From Mesonia phycicola (lineage in GTDB: Bacteria; Bacteroidota; Bacteroidia; Flavobacteriales; Flavobacteriaceae), in the NCBI RefSeq assembly GCF_900141885.1, contig NZ_FQYY01000009.1, forward strand, positions 122,719-186,718: a stretch of 64,000 nt of DNA, read 5' to 3'. Of the stretch, positions 1-9,991 are shown piece after piece. A program made the translations under genes and the position numbers. Positions within the stretch are counted from its first letter, which is position 1, and every line of letters starts with the position of its first letter. The notes under the pieces were generated by a model, which was given only the letters and a program-made list of their open reading frames with translations, searched no databases and was not told the origin of the DNA.

Positions 1-3000
1 CTACAAAATACATGTAGTTAATTACATCTTCTGGGGTGCCTTTAAAGTTCTTTCTTAATTCTGGGTCTTGGGTAGCAATACCAACAGGGCAAGTGTTTAG
101 ATGGCAAGCTCTCATCATAATACAACCTGTGGCTACTAATGGTGCTGTAGAGAAACCAAACTCTTCTGCACCTAAAAGAGCTGCAATAGCTACATCTCTA
201 CCTGTTTTTAATTGTCCGTCACATTCAATTGTAATTCTATTTCTTAAGTTGTTAAGCAATAGCGTTTGTTGTGCTTCTGCAATACCTAACTCCCAAGGTA
301 GTCCTGCATGCCTTAGTGAGGTTAGGGCAGATGCACCAGTACCACCATCAAAACCAGAAATTAGAACTACGTCTGCTTTTGCTTTTGCAACTCCTGCAGC
401 AATAGTACCAACGCCAACTTTTGAAACAAGTTTCACATTAATTCTAGCTTCTCTATTTGCATTTTTTAAATCGAAAATAAGTTGTGCTAAATCTTCAATT
501 GAATAAATATCGTGGTGTGGAGGGGGAGATATAAGCCCAACAAATGGAGTAGAGTTTCTTGTTTTAGCAATGTCTGGATTTACTTTTGCACCCGGTAATT
601 GCCCACCTTCACCAGGTTTGGCTCCTTGTGCCATTTTAATTTGAATTTCTTTGGCACTACTTAAATAATTGATAGAAACTCCAAACCTACCAGATGCTAC
701 TTGTTTTATGGCGCTGTTTCTCCAATTTCCGTTTTGGTCTTTGTTAAAGCGATCTGGGTCTTCACCACCTTCACCTGAGTTACTTTTACCGCTTAGACGA
801 TTCATGGCGATGGCTAAATTCTCATGGGCTTCTTTGCTAATAGAGCCAAAAGACATAGCGCCGGTTTTAAACCTTTTTACAATCTCTGTCCAAGGTTCTA
901 CTTCGTCTATAGAAATAGGGTCTAAATCTTTAAATTTAAACAAACCTCTTAACGTCATTAACCGTTCGTTTTGCTCGTTAATTAATTTAGAATATTCTTC
1001 GTAACTAGTAGGGTTATTTTGTTTTACTGCTTGTTGTAGTTTAGCTACGCTAGCCGGGTTAAACATATGGCGTTCTCCATTTCTTCTCCAGCGGTAATCT
1101 CCTCCTATATCTAAAGCTAACCCAGTTTCTACTTGTTGAGTTTTAAATGCTTTGTGGTATCTTTTTTGAATTTCTTTTTCTATTTCATATAAACCAATAC
1201 CTTCAATTCTGGTAGGCGTATTTGTAAAATATTTGTTGACAAATTTTTGATTAAGACCAAGTATTTCAAAAATTTGAGAACCTCTGTAAGAAAGTAGCGT
1301 AGAGATCCCTATTTTATTCATTATTTTAATAATTCCCTTACCAATAGCTTTATTAAAATTTTGTACCGCAACTTCTGGTTCTGTAATTTTAATATCTCTG
1401 TCTTCTACCAGTTTATAAATAATTTCATTTACTAGATAAGGGTTAATTGCACTTGCGCCGTAACCGAATAAAAGTGCAAAATGATGTGGTTCTCGTGGTT
1501 CTGCAGATTCAATCACGATGCCAAAAGATGATCTTCTGTGATGTTTTTTTAATCGGTGATGCACAAACGAGCAGGCTAGTAAACAAGGAATTGGCGCTAG
1601 TTTTTCTGAAACTCCTCTGTCTGAAAGAATAAGAATATTGCAACCTTCATCTACTGCGATTTTTGTTTCTGAAATAATTTCTTCTAATCTATTTTCTAAT
1701 CCGTTTAATCCTTTTTCTGCTTCGTAGAGAATAGAAATACTAACGGTCTTAAAATCGGGGTGATTTATGTATTTTATTTTGTCTAAATCTTCGTTAGAAA
1801 TGACAGGATTTTGGATTCTTAATTTTTTACAGTGCTTGGGAACAATATCAAATAAATTGTGATCTTCTCCTATAGAAAGGCTAATGTCTGTAATAATTTC
1901 TTCTCTAATTCCGTCTAATGGTGGATTGGTAACTTGTGCAAATAACTGTTTAAAATAATTAAATAATAATTGTGGTTGATCTGAAAGTACAGCTAAAGGT
2001 ATATCTGAACCCATAGAGCCAATTGCCTCTTTCCCTAATGTGGCCATTGGAGTAATAATGGTAGAGATGTCTTCTAAGGTATATCCAAAAAGTTTTTGTC
2101 TTGAGTTAAGGTCTATTTTTTCTATGGTAGATTGATTGCCGGTATAAGCAATATTAGATAGTGGGAGTAAATTATTGTTTAACCATTCTCTGTAAGGTCT
2201 TTTGGTAACAACTTCATATTTTACTTCTTCATCTTCAATAATTCTTCCTTTTACCATATCTACCAAGAACATTTTTCCTGGTTCTAACCTACCGTGATAC
2301 TCCACATTTCCTGGTTTAATATCTATTACGCCAGTTTCTGAAGCCATTACTACGTAACCGTCTTTTGTAACAGTGTATCTAGAAGGTCTTAATCCGTTTC
2401 TGTCTAAAAGAGCGCCAATATAATTTCCGTCTGTAAAAGGAATAGAAGCAGGGCCATCCCAAGGCTCCATAATACATGCGTTGTATTCATAAAATGCTTT
2501 TTTTTCATCACTCATTACAGGGTTTTTTTCCCAAGCCTCTGGTACCATCATCATCATAGCTTCTGGTAAAGATCTTCCTGTGTGTAGTAATAACTCTAAA
2601 GCCATATCCATAGAGGCAGAGTCAGATTTTCCTTCCATAGTAATCGGAAGAATTTTCTTGATGTCTTCTCCAAAAAAATCACTTTTAAAAAGTTCTTCTC
2701 TGGCTTTCATTCGGCTTAAATTACCACGTAACGTATTTATTTCTCCATTATGACACATATACCTAAATGGTTGTGCCAAATCCCAAGTCGGGAAGGTGTT
2801 GGTAGAGAATCGTTGATGAACTAATGCTAGTTTGGTAACTACATCGTCATCATTTAAATCTTGATAATAGGTGTTAATGTCATTTGGCATTAATAAACCT
2901 TTGTAGATAATAGTGTTGGTAGAAAGACTAGAAACATAAAAATTATCTTTTTCTAAAAGGTCTGATTGATTTATGCGGTTTTCAGCAATTTTACGAGCAG

Positions 3001-3490
3001 CAAATAATTTTCCATTAAATTCTTCTGCAGTACATTTTGTTGGTTTCGCAATAAATACTTGGTAGACTTTAGGTTCAGATAATTTAGCGATACTCCCTAA
3101 ACAAGTAGCGTCTATAGGTACTTTTCTCCATCCAATTAAATCTAATTTTTGATTTTGTAATTCTTCTTCAAAAAGTGTTTGACAAATTTTTAATTGATTA
3201 GGTGCCTGCGGAAGAAAAAACATCCCGACTGCGTATTCTTTAAATTCTGGTAATTCAAAACTGCAGACTTTTTTAAAGAATTGATGTGGTATTTCAATAA
3301 GTATTCCTGCGCCATCTCCTGTTCTTCCGTCTGCTCCCACTGCGCCACGATGTTCTAAGCGTATTAGAATATCTATGGCTTTGTGTATAATATCGTTAGT
3401 TTGTTTTCCTTCTAGATTACAAATAAAACCGGCTCCGCAGTTATCATGTTCAAATTCGGGCGAGTAGAGTCCTTGTTGTTTAGGTTTCAT
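1..3490 (-). CDS. gltB: Glutamate synthase large subunit (3' end outside window)
   Basis: Large subunit of glutamate synthase, which transfers the glutamine amide to 2-oxoglutarate to make two glutamates in the cytoplasm. About 1163 residues are visible of the roughly 1500 usual for the family; the C-terminus lies beyond the left edge. The N-terminus reads [20 protein letters not shown], so Cys18 is the expected Ntn-type glutaminase nucleophile after removal of a short propeptide. Near the left edge the product reads [20 protein letters not shown], a complete CX5CX4C motif for the 3Fe-4S cluster. Only the rest of the FMN/beta-helix C-terminal part is missing. It lies downstream of the acyl-CoA dehydrogenase gene but behind a terminator, so it probably has its own promoter. 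The small subunit (gltD) is not visible; in this family it usually follows gltB. Confidence 0.96.
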   Translation of the reverse strand, partial: MKPKQQGLYSPEFEHDNCGAGFICNLEGKQTNDIIHKAIDILIRLEHRGAVGADGRTGDGAGILIEIPHQFFKKVCSFELPEFKEYAVGMFFLPQAPNQLKICQTLFEEELQNQKLDLIGWRKVPIDATCLGSIAKLSEPKVYQVFIAKPTKCTAEEFNGKLFAARKIAENRINQSDLLEKDNFYVSSLSTNTIIYKGLLMPNDINTYYQDLNDDDVVTKLALVHQRFSTNTFPTWDLAQPFRYMCHNGEINTLRGNLSRMKAREELFKSDFFGEDIKKILPITMEGKSDSASMDMALELLLHTGRSLPEAMMMMVPEAWEKNPVMSDEKKAFYEYNACIMEPWDGPASIPFTDGNYIGALLDRNGLRPSRYTVTKDGYVVMASETGVIDIKPGNVEYHGRLEPGKMFLVDMVKGRIIEDEEVKYEVVTKRPYREWLNNNLLPLSNIAYTGNQSTIEKIDLNSRQKLFGYTLEDISTIITPMATLGKEAIGSMGSDIPLAVLSDQPQLLFNYFKQLFAQVTNPPLDGIREEIITDISLSIGEDHNLFDIVPKHCKKLRIQNPVISNEDLDKIKYINHPDFKTVSISILYEAEKGLNGLENRLEEIISETKIAVDEGCNILILSDRGVSEKLAPIPCLLACSFVHHRLKKHHRRSSFGIVIESAEPREPHHFALLFGYGASAINPYLVNEIIYKLVEDRDIKITEPEVAVQNFNKAIGKGIIKIMNKIGISTLLSYRGSQIFEILGLNQKFVNKYFTNTPTRIEGIGLYEIEKEIQKRYHKAFKTQQVETGLALDIGGDYRWRRNGERHMFNPASVAKLQQAVKQNNPTSYEEYSKLINEQNERLMTLRGLFKFKDLDPISIDEVEPWTEIVKRFKTGAMSFGSISKEAHENLAIAMNRLSGKSNSGEGGEDPDRFNKDQNGNWRNSAIKQVASGRFGVSINYLSSAKEIQIKMAQGAKPGEGGQLPGAKVNPDIAKTRNSTPFVGLISPPPHHDIYSIEDLAQLIFDLKNANREARINVKLVSKVGVGTIAAGVAKAKADVVLISGFDGGTGASALTSLRHAGLPWELGIAEAQQTLLLNNLRNRITIECDGQLKTGRDVAIAALLGAEEFGFSTAPLVATGCIMMRACHLNTCPVGIATQDPELRKNFKGTPEDVINYMYFV

Positions 3491-3630
3491 ATAGTCTTTT
3501 CTTTAACTTAAAAAATTAGTGAAAACGAAATGATAAGTTACAGAAAAAGAGGTATTATTCCTAAAATGATATGTTATTTTAAGTTTTATTAACTATACTT
3601 TGAAATATTTACAATTCAATAATATATGTT

Positions 3631-3642
3631 GTGAAATTTCAC
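3631..3642. promoter_or_regulatory. Perfect 12-bp palindrome upstream of gltB
   Basis: GTGAAATTTCAC is a perfect dyad about 140 bp upstream of the gltB start, in the only untranscribed stretch between gltB and the terminator of the preceding gene. A regulator site is an inference from position and symmetry only. Confidence 0.3.
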
Positions 3643-3680
3643 GAAATGAGAATAAAAGTGAGTTATTGTTGCAAAAACAA

Positions 3681-3709
3681 AAAACCCAACTTGCAATAAG
3701 TTGGGTTTT
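3681..3709 (-). terminator. Rho-independent terminator of the acyl-CoA dehydrogenase gene
   Basis: A 12-bp perfect stem (AAAACCCAACTT with its complement) has a 5-nt loop. Read on the minus strand it is followed by a T-rich run, and it lies 20 nt past the stop codon of the upstream minus-strand gene. Confidence 0.85.
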
Positions 3710-3729
3710 AAAATAATTTATAATGATTC

Positions 3730-4872
3730 TTAATCGCGAAGTAACCCTCTAGAAATCACAATTTTCTGTATTTCTGAAGTTCCTTCGTAAATTTGAGTGA
3801 TTTTTGCATCACGCATTAAACGTTCTACGTGGTATTCTTTTACAAAACCATTACCGCCGTGAATTTGCACTGCTTCTACAGTTGCATCCATTGCAGTTTT
3901 AGAAGCATATAATTTAGCCATGGCTCCAGACATATCATAGTTGTGACCTTGGTCTTTATCCCAAGCGGCTTTCATTACTAAGTGACGAGCAGCTTCAATT
4001 TCTGTGTACATGTCTGCCAATTTAAAAGCAATTGCTTGGTGGTTGCAAATTTCTGTACCAAAGGCTTTTCTTATTTTAGAATAGTCTCTAGCTAACTCAA
4101 AAGCACCAGAAGCAATACCTAAGGCTTGGGCAGCAATACCAATTCTACCTCCAGAAAGTGTTTTCATGGCAAATTTAAAACCAAAGCCATCTTCCCCGAT
4201 TCTATTTTCTTTAGGAACTTTTACATCGTTAAAATTTAAGGTGTGGGTATCACTACCTCTAATTCCTAATTTGTCTTCTTTTGGCCCAACTTCAAAACCA
4301 TCCCAACCTTTTTCTACAATAAAAGCATTGATACCTTTGTGTCCTTTTTCTCTATCTGTTTGTGCAATTACTAAATAATAATCTGCACTACCTCCGTTAG
4401 TAATCCAGTTTTTAGTACCGTTTAATATATAATGGTCACCTTTATCTATTGCTGTAGTTTTTTGTGAGGTTGCATCACTACCAGCTTCTGGTTCACTTAA
4501 ACAAAAAGCACCAATAGACTCTCCTGTTGCTAATTTGGTTAAGTATTTTTGTTTTTGTTCTTCGTTACCGTAGGTTTCTAAGCCCCAGCACACTAAAGAG
4601 TTGTTTACAGATACAATTACAGAGCAAGAAGCATCTATTTTAGAAAGCTCTTCCATAGCTAGCACGTAAGAAATGGTATCCATACCGCCGCCGCCATACT
4701 CTGGAGATACCATCATTCCAAGAAAACCAAGTTCTCCCATTTTTTTAACTTGTTCTGTAGGAAATTGTTGTTTGTTATCTCTTTCTATAACTCCGGGAAG
4801 TAACTCTGCTTTAGCAAAATCTCTAGCGGCATCTCTAATCATTAGATGCTCTTCAGTAAGCTTAAAATCCAT
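3730..4872 (-). CDS. Acyl-CoA dehydrogenase (short/medium-chain type)
   Basis: FAD-dependent acyl-CoA dehydrogenase of 380 residues, full length for the family, catalysing the first alpha,beta-dehydrogenation of fatty acyl-CoA beta-oxidation. The signature CLSEPEAGSDATSQK lies in the middle beta domain. Near the C-terminus IYEGTSEIQ holds the catalytic base, the Glu of YEGT as in short- and medium-chain enzymes. Isovaleryl-CoA enzymes place this residue elsewhere, so a butyryl-CoA-like specificity is favoured but not proven. The ATG start gives MDFKLTEEHLMIRDAARDFA, the usual N-terminus. It is a single-gene unit: its own promoter faces away from anmK and a strong terminator follows. Confidence 0.92.
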   Translation of the reverse strand: MDFKLTEEHLMIRDAARDFAKAELLPGVIERDNKQQFPTEQVKKMGELGFLGMMVSPEYGGGGMDTISYVLAMEELSKIDASCSVIVSVNNSLVCWGLETYGNEEQKQKYLTKLATGESIGAFCLSEPEAGSDATSQKTTAIDKGDHYILNGTKNWITNGGSADYYLVIAQTDREKGHKGINAFIVEKGWDGFEVGPKEDKLGIRGSDTHTLNFNDVKVPKENRIGEDGFGFKFAMKTLSGGRIGIAAQALGIASGAFELARDYSKIRKAFGTEICNHQAIAFKLADMYTEIEAARHLVMKAAWDKDQGHNYDMSGAMAKLYASKTAMDATVEAVQIHGGNGFVKEYHVERLMRDAKITQIYEGTSEIQKIVISRGLLRD

Positions 4873-4909
4873 TATATTTTGTGTTTGTCAAATTTTTAGT
4901 GAAACTTCG

Positions 4910-4941
4910 CAAATATAGCTTTAAGTAATGAAATTATCAAT
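4910..4941 (-). promoter_or_regulatory. Bacteroidota-type promoter of the acyl-CoA dehydrogenase gene
   Basis: On the minus strand an ATTG (-33-like) is separated by 20 nt from TATATTTG, a perfect match to the TAnnTTTG -7 consensus. The start codon is about 38 nt downstream of the -7 box. Confidence 0.7.
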
Positions 4942-4964
4942 AATTATAAGCTGTTTTTAAGAAT

Positions 4965-6029
4965 ATGAAAAATAAGAGTTATTATGTTTTAGGCGTAATG
5001 TCTGGTACTTCTTTAGATGGTATAGATTTAGCATATATTCAATTTAGGTATGCAAAGCATTGGGAATTTGATATTATTTGTGTAGAGACAGTAGCTTATC
5101 CGCAAGATTGGTTTCAGAAATTAAAAAAATCTTCTTCCTTTTCTATAAAAGATATAACTATTTTAGATGAAGAATATACGGTGTTTCTAGCAGAAGTAAT
5201 TCAGCAATTTATTCAGAAAAAAAATATTAAGAATTTAGATGCGGTTTGTTCTCACGGCCATACGGTTTTGCATCAGCCAGAAAATAAATTAACCCTTCAA
5301 ATAGGTAATTTACCTAAGCTAGCCAGTTTGTTAAAACAGAAAGTAGTATGCAATTTTAGAGTTCAAGATGTGCAATTTGGTGGTCAAGGTGCGCCTTTAG
5401 TACCTATTGGTGATAAGATTTTATTTTCAGATTTTGATTTTTGCCTGAATTTGGGAGGTTTTGCAAATATCTCTCTAGAAGAAAATAAAAAAAGAGTGGC
5501 TTACGATATTTGTGCTGTAAACACAGTGCTTAATGAGTATGCAGCTCAATTAAATTTGCCTTACGACGAGGGAGGAGAAATAGCCAGAAATAATTCATCA
5601 GACACAGAATTACTTTCAGCATTAAATAGTTTGGCGTTTTTTCAAGAAATTCCGCCTAAATCTTTAGGGGTAGAGTGGGTAAATAATACGGTAATTCCAT
5701 TGATAGAGAAGTTTCAACTTAGTCCACAAGTAGTAATAGCAACATTTACAGAGCATATAGTTTTGCAGTTGGCGAGTAATTTAGGAGCAGATTCAGGTAA
5801 AAAAGTTTTAATTACTGGGGGCGGAGCTTACAATCAGTATTTAATAGAATTACTTCAGGAAAAAACTAAAACAGAAGTTGTAATACCAAATTCTGAACTT
5901 GTTGAATATAAAGAAGCTTTAATTTTTGGGTTGTTAGGGGTGTTAAAAATGGAGGGTGAAATAAACACGCTATCAAGTGTAACGGGGGCTTCTGTAGATC
6001 ATTCTGCAGGAGAAATTTATGGAAATTAA
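4965..6029 (+). CDS. anmK: Anhydro-N-acetylmuramic acid kinase
   Basis: Recycles cell-wall anhydroMurNAc by hydrolysing the 1,6-anhydro bond while phosphorylating it to MurNAc-6-phosphate. The 354-residue product has the phosphate-binding motif VMSGTSLDGIDLAY at residues 11-24, the central GGFANIS, and a C-terminal GGGAYNQYLIELL, all in the order expected of the ASKHA kinase fold. The ATG start directly precedes this N-terminal strand. It is divergent from the acyl-CoA dehydrogenase gene and about 70 nt ahead of the Glu/Leu dehydrogenase gene, which has its own promoter. The usual partner etherase MurQ is not in the window. Confidence 0.93.
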   Translation: MKNKSYYVLGVMSGTSLDGIDLAYIQFRYAKHWEFDIICVETVAYPQDWFQKLKKSSSFSIKDITILDEEYTVFLAEVIQQFIQKKNIKNLDAVCSHGHTVLHQPENKLTLQIGNLPKLASLLKQKVVCNFRVQDVQFGGQGAPLVPIGDKILFSDFDFCLNLGGFANISLEENKKRVAYDICAVNTVLNEYAAQLNLPYDEGGEIARNNSSDTELLSALNSLAFFQEIPPKSLGVEWVNNTVIPLIEKFQLSPQVVIATFTEHIVLQLASNLGADSGKKVLITGGGAYNQYLIELLQEKTKTEVVIPNSELVEYKEALIFGLLGVLKMEGEINTLSSVTGASVDHSAGEIYGN

Positions 6030-6044
6030 AAAATTAACATTTCG

Positions 6045-6076
6045 TTGAGAAACACCTCTAGGTTTAACTATATTTG
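6045..6076 (+). promoter_or_regulatory. Promoter of the Glu/Leu dehydrogenase gene
   Basis: TTG, 21 nt, then TATATTTG. The -33 TTG is the same triplet that an ORF finder would take as an early alternative start, so it settles the real start at the ATG of 6099. Confidence 0.75.
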
Positions 6077-6098
6077 TGACGCAAAAATTATCCTACTT

Positions 6099-7325
6099 AT
6101 GAAAGAATTACTCGAATTATACGAAAATAAACAACCAGAAATTGTTTTTAACTGGAAAGACTCTGAAACTGAAGCAGAAGGTTGGACTGTAATTAACTCT
6201 CTTAGAGGTGGTGCAGCTGGTGGAGGTACGCGTATGCGTGAAGGTTTAGATATGAATGAAGTACTTTCTCTTGCAAAAACGATGGAGGTGAAATTTACTG
6301 TTTCTGGACCTAATATTGGAGGTGCAAAATCAGGAATTAATTTTAACCCGCAAGACCCTAGAAAAAAAGGCGTTTTAGAGCGTTGGTATAAAGCAGTTTC
6401 TCCGTTGTTAAAAAGTTACTACGGTACTGGTGGAGATTTAAATGTAGACGAAATTCATGAAGTGATTCCTATTACAGAAAATTGTGGTGTATGGCATCCG
6501 CAAGAAGGAGTTTTTACAGGTCACTTTCAGCCAACAGAAGCAGACAAGATTAACAGAATAGGGCAATTACGTCAAGGTGTAATTAAAGTGTTAGAAAATA
6601 CAACCTATTCTCCAGATATATCTAGAAAATATACCGTTGCAGACATGATTACAGGTTATGGTGTAGCAGAAGCAGTACACCATTATTATGATATTTACGG
6701 AGGGGATATTAAAGGAAAACGTGCAGTTGTGCAAGGTTTTGGTAATGTAGGTTCTGCAGCAGCTTATTATTTAGCACAAATGGGAGCTAAAGTTGTTGGG
6801 ATTATAGACCGTGCTGGAGGGTTGATTAAAGAAGATGGTTTTTCTTTTGAAGAAATAAAACAATTATTTTTAGATAAACAGGGAAATACTTTAGTATCTA
6901 AAGATTTGATTCCTTTTGAAGAGGTGAATGAAAGAGTTTGGGGATTAAAAACAGAAATTTTTGCACCTTGTGCAGCTTCAAGGTTAATTACACAAGAACA
7001 AATTTCTACAATGATAGATTCTGGTCTAGAAGTAATTTCTTGCGGAGCAAATGTGCCTTTTGCCGATAAAGAGATTTTCTTTGGAAGTATTATGGAGTAT
7101 ACCGATAAGCGTGTAAGTTTAATTCCAGATTTTATTTCTAACTGCGGAATGGCGAGAGTTTTTGCTTACTTCATGGAAAGAAGAGTGCAAATGACAGATG
7201 AAGCTATTTTTAACGATACTTCTATGACAATTAAAAATGCTATTCAAAATACTTTTGACAATAACAGTAGTAAAACTAATATTAGTAATACAGCCTTTGA
7301 GATTGCTTTAAAGCAACTCGTTTAA
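6099..7325 (+). CDS. Glu/Leu/Phe/Val dehydrogenase family protein
   Basis: NAD(P)-dependent amino acid dehydrogenase, oxidatively deaminating an amino acid (probably glutamate or a branched-chain amino acid) to its 2-oxo acid. From the ATG it has 408 residues, MKELLELYENKQPEIVFNWK. The N-terminal dimerisation/catalytic domain holds SGPNIGGAKSGINF with the conserved substrate-binding region and Lys. The Rossmann domain starts near VQGFGNVGSAAAYYLAQMG, a GxGxxG-type dinucleotide motif. The longer TTG-initiated reading of 426 residues is rejected because a promoter -7 box lies inside it. Substrate specificity cannot be read from sequence alone. Confidence 0.88.
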   Translation: MKELLELYENKQPEIVFNWKDSETEAEGWTVINSLRGGAAGGGTRMREGLDMNEVLSLAKTMEVKFTVSGPNIGGAKSGINFNPQDPRKKGVLERWYKAVSPLLKSYYGTGGDLNVDEIHEVIPITENCGVWHPQEGVFTGHFQPTEADKINRIGQLRQGVIKVLENTTYSPDISRKYTVADMITGYGVAEAVHHYYDIYGGDIKGKRAVVQGFGNVGSAAAYYLAQMGAKVVGIIDRAGGLIKEDGFSFEEIKQLFLDKQGNTLVSKDLIPFEEVNERVWGLKTEIFAPCAASRLITQEQISTMIDSGLEVISCGANVPFADKEIFFGSIMEYTDKRVSLIPDFISNCGMARVFAYFMERRVQMTDEAIFNDTSMTIKNAIQNTFDNNSSKTNISNTAFEIALKQLV

Positions 7326-7355
7326 ACCCCATACTAACCTTTTCATAATATTAAA

Positions 7356-8825
7356 ATGCTTAAAAATTTTTTGGGTAATAGCCCATTATGGTTAAAATAT
7401 ACCATATTATCGTTTTTGGTTCTAAATATTGTATTCAATTTTGTATTAGGACCCACCGTTACCGCTTGGATTTTTATTGCTGAATTTATTTTTTGTTTAG
7501 CAATGGCTTTAAAGTGTTACCCGCTTCAAACAGGTGGGCTTTTAGCTCTAGAAATTTTAATTTTAAAACTAACTTCTCCAGAAGCAGCTAAAGAAGAAGT
7601 GATACAGAATTTTGAAGTAATTTTCTTGCTAATGTTTATGGTAGCAGGTATTTACTTTATGAAACCTCTATTAATGTTTATTTTTAGTAAAGTATTTACA
7701 AAAATAAAATCTAAACTTTTTCTGTCATTATTGTTTCTATTATTAGCCGCATTGCTTTCTGCATTTTTAGATGCATTAACAGTAACTGCAGTGTTAATAA
7801 GTGTGGCAGTTGGTTTTTATGGCGTTTATCATAAAATTCAATCTGCAGACACAGACTATAATGAGTCTGGAACTTTAGATAGAAAAGATTTAAGTGGAGA
7901 AACTTTAGAAGAGTTTAAGTCTTTTTTACGAAGCTTAATTATGCACGGAGTTGTAGGTACAGCTTTAGGTGGAGTTTGTACATTGGTAGGAGAGCCTCAA
8001 AACCTATTGATTGGTGAAAAAATGGGCTGGGATTTTATAGACTTTTTTGTAAAAATGGCACCTATAACCTTACCAGTTTTAGTTGCAGGCTTGGCAACAA
8101 CAGTGGTGTTAGAAACAACAGGTTGGTTTGGTTTTGGTCAAAAACTACCAAAAGTAGCAAGGCAGATTATAGAAAATTACACAGAAGAGCAAGATAAGAA
8201 AAGAACAAAATCTCAGAAATATGGGCTAATTGTTCAAGCTGTATCAGCAGTATTTTTAATTATAGGTTTAGCATTGCATTTAGCGCCAGTAGGTTTTATT
8301 GGTCTAGCCTTAATAATTGTACAAACTGCATTTATGGGTATTACAGATGAGCATAGTATAGGTAAAGCTTTTGAAGAAGCATTGCCGTTTACAGGGTTAA
8401 TCGTAGTATTCTTTGTAATTGTAGCAATGATTCATGACCAACATTTATTTCATCCAATTATTCATTGGGCACTTTCTTTAGATGCTGCTACACAGCCATC
8501 TGTTTTTTACGTAGCTAACGGATTTTTGTCTATGATTAGTGATAATGTATTTGTAGCAACAGTTTATATCGGTGAAGTAAAATCTGCTTTTGATGCTGGA
8601 GATATCTCTAGAGAGCAGTTTGAAAATTTAGCAATAGCTATTAACACAGGTACTAACCTACCTAGTGTAGCTACTCCTAATGGGCAAGCAGCGTTTTTAT
8701 TCTTATTAACGTCTTCTTTGGCTCCGCTTATTAGTCTATCGTATTTTAAAATGGTAAAAATGGCATTGCCATACACTATTGTTTTAGCAGGAATTGGATT
8801 TTTAGGGGTTTGGTTTTTTTTGTAA
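7356..8825 (+). CDS. nhaB: Na+/H+ antiporter NhaB
   Basis: Inner-membrane sodium/proton antiporter of the NhaB family; 489 residues against about 510 in enterobacteria. It is almost wholly hydrophobic with around 10-12 membrane segments. Recognisable family blocks include GGVCTLVGEPQNLLIGEKMG, the middle TDEHSIGKAFEEALPFTG, the SDNVFVATVYI stretch, and near the end AINTGTNLPSVATPNGQAAF, which is very strongly conserved in NhaB. It follows the dehydrogenase by 30 nt and may be co-transcribed with it. It exports Na+ in exchange for H+, consistent with a marine host. Confidence 0.93.
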   Translation: MLKNFLGNSPLWLKYTILSFLVLNIVFNFVLGPTVTAWIFIAEFIFCLAMALKCYPLQTGGLLALEILILKLTSPEAAKEEVIQNFEVIFLLMFMVAGIYFMKPLLMFIFSKVFTKIKSKLFLSLLFLLLAALLSAFLDALTVTAVLISVAVGFYGVYHKIQSADTDYNESGTLDRKDLSGETLEEFKSFLRSLIMHGVVGTALGGVCTLVGEPQNLLIGEKMGWDFIDFFVKMAPITLPVLVAGLATTVVLETTGWFGFGQKLPKVARQIIENYTEEQDKKRTKSQKYGLIVQAVSAVFLIIGLALHLAPVGFIGLALIIVQTAFMGITDEHSIGKAFEEALPFTGLIVVFFVIVAMIHDQHLFHPIIHWALSLDAATQPSVFYVANGFLSMISDNVFVATVYIGEVKSAFDAGDISREQFENLAIAINTGTNLPSVATPNGQAAFLFLLTSSLAPLISLSYFKMVKMALPYTIVLAGIGFLGVWFFL

Positions 8826-8905
8826 TCAATTATAAATAACTTAGCTTTACTTTAAATATAATTTCTGAAATTATTTAACGTTACCTATATAAACTAACTA
8901 AACAT

Positions 8906-9598
8906 ATGCTAGCTACATTTTTGCAAGAAGCGGCTCAAGAAACAGCCGAGCAATTACCAGAAGAAAAAACACTTTCTTTTATAGAATTAATTTTTGATGG
9001 AGGAATGGCAGGAACCATTGTGATTGCCATCTTATTTGTGCTGTTAGTCGTAGCATTATATATTTATTTTGAACGACTTTTTGCTATCAAAGCAGCATCT
9101 AAAACAGATGTAAACTTTATGTCTCAAATAAAAGATAATATAGCTAATGGTAATATTGAAGCTGCTAAAATTAGATGTGCTCAAGAAAATTCACCTGTAG
9201 CTAGACTAACTGCTAAAGGAGTGTCTAGAATAGGTAGCCCTTTAGAAGATATTAATACTGCTATAGAAAATGCAGGTAAATTAGAGGTTTATAACCTAGA
9301 AAAAAATGTTTCTATTTTAGCAACTATTGCAGGAGCTGGACCAATGATTGGCTTTTTAGGGACAGTAATTGGTATGGTTTTAGCTTTTCATGAATTAGCA
9401 TCAAGTAGCGGGCAAGCAGAAATGGGAAGCTTAGCAGAAGGTATTTATGTAGCAATGACGACAACTGTTGCTGGTTTAATTGTAGGTATTATTGCTTATA
9501 TAGGTTATAATCATTTAGTAGTAAAAACAGATAAAGTGGTTCATCAAATGGAAGCTACTGCTGTAGACTTTTTAGACCTTTTAAACGAACCTGCTTAA
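8906..9598 (+). CDS. exbB: ExbB/TolQ/MotA family proton channel protein
   Basis: Inner-membrane component of the proton-driven motor that energises TonB. The 230-residue protein has an N-terminal membrane segment (about residues 30-55) and two further segments around LATIAGAGPMIGFLGTVIGM and AMTTTVAGLIVGIIAYIG, the typical three-segment ExbB pattern with a large cytoplasmic loop between segments 1 and 2. The next gene, exbD, begins one base after its stop codon, so the two are translated from one message. It could equally be called TolQ, but the tonB gene immediately downstream favours ExbB. Confidence 0.9.
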   Translation: MLATFLQEAAQETAEQLPEEKTLSFIELIFDGGMAGTIVIAILFVLLVVALYIYFERLFAIKAASKTDVNFMSQIKDNIANGNIEAAKIRCAQENSPVARLTAKGVSRIGSPLEDINTAIENAGKLEVYNLEKNVSILATIAGAGPMIGFLGTVIGMVLAFHELASSSGQAEMGSLAEGIYVAMTTTVAGLIVGIIAYIGYNHLVVKTDKVVHQMEATAVDFLDLLNEPA

Positions 9599-9599
9599 T

Positions 9600-9989
9600 A
9601 TGAATTTAAGAGGAAGAAATAAAGTGAGTCCAGAGTTTAGTATGTCATCAATGACAGATATTGTATTTCTGTTATTGGTATTCTTCATGCTTACCTCTCC
9701 GGCCGTAACTCCAGAAGCATTAGATTTACTTTTGCCTAAAGGAAAAGGTAAAACTACTAATAAACAGAATTTAGCTATTAGTATTAATAAAGATTTAGAA
9801 GTTTTTATTAATTCAGAAAAAATAAGCAAAGATCAGTTAGAGTTAGAGCTTCAAAAAAGATTAAGAGGAGAAGAAGATCCTACTATTATTCTTAGAGCAG
9901 AACAAAGTGTGCCTATTCAAGACGCTGTGACAGTAATGGATATTGCTAAGCGAAATAAATATAAAATTGTATTGGCTGTTAAGCCTTAA
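9600..9989 (+). CDS. exbD: ExbD/TolR family biopolymer transport protein
   Basis: Second motor subunit of the TonB energising complex, 129 residues. One N-terminal membrane anchor includes SSMTDIVFLLLVFFMLTSPA, in which the Asp of MTD is the conserved proton-carrying residue. A small periplasmic domain follows (roughly residues 55-129), with ILRAEQSVPIQDAVTVMDIA near the end. It is a typical ExbD length and is sandwiched between exbB (1 nt) and tonB (2 nt), so translational coupling is likely. Confidence 0.92.
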   Translation: MNLRGRNKVSPEFSMSSMTDIVFLLLVFFMLTSPAVTPEALDLLLPKGKGKTTNKQNLAISINKDLEVFINSEKISKDQLELELQKRLRGEEDPTIILRAEQSVPIQDAVTVMDIAKRNKYKIVLAVKP

Positions 9990-9991
9990 TT

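Noticed and set aside
36..1632. Three plus-strand ORFs of 61-156 residues
   Set aside because: They lie antisense inside gltB, which is conserved throughout; they are shadows.
6045..6098. TTG start extending the Glu/Leu dehydrogenase
   Set aside because: The TTG is the -33 box and TATATTTG lies inside the extension.
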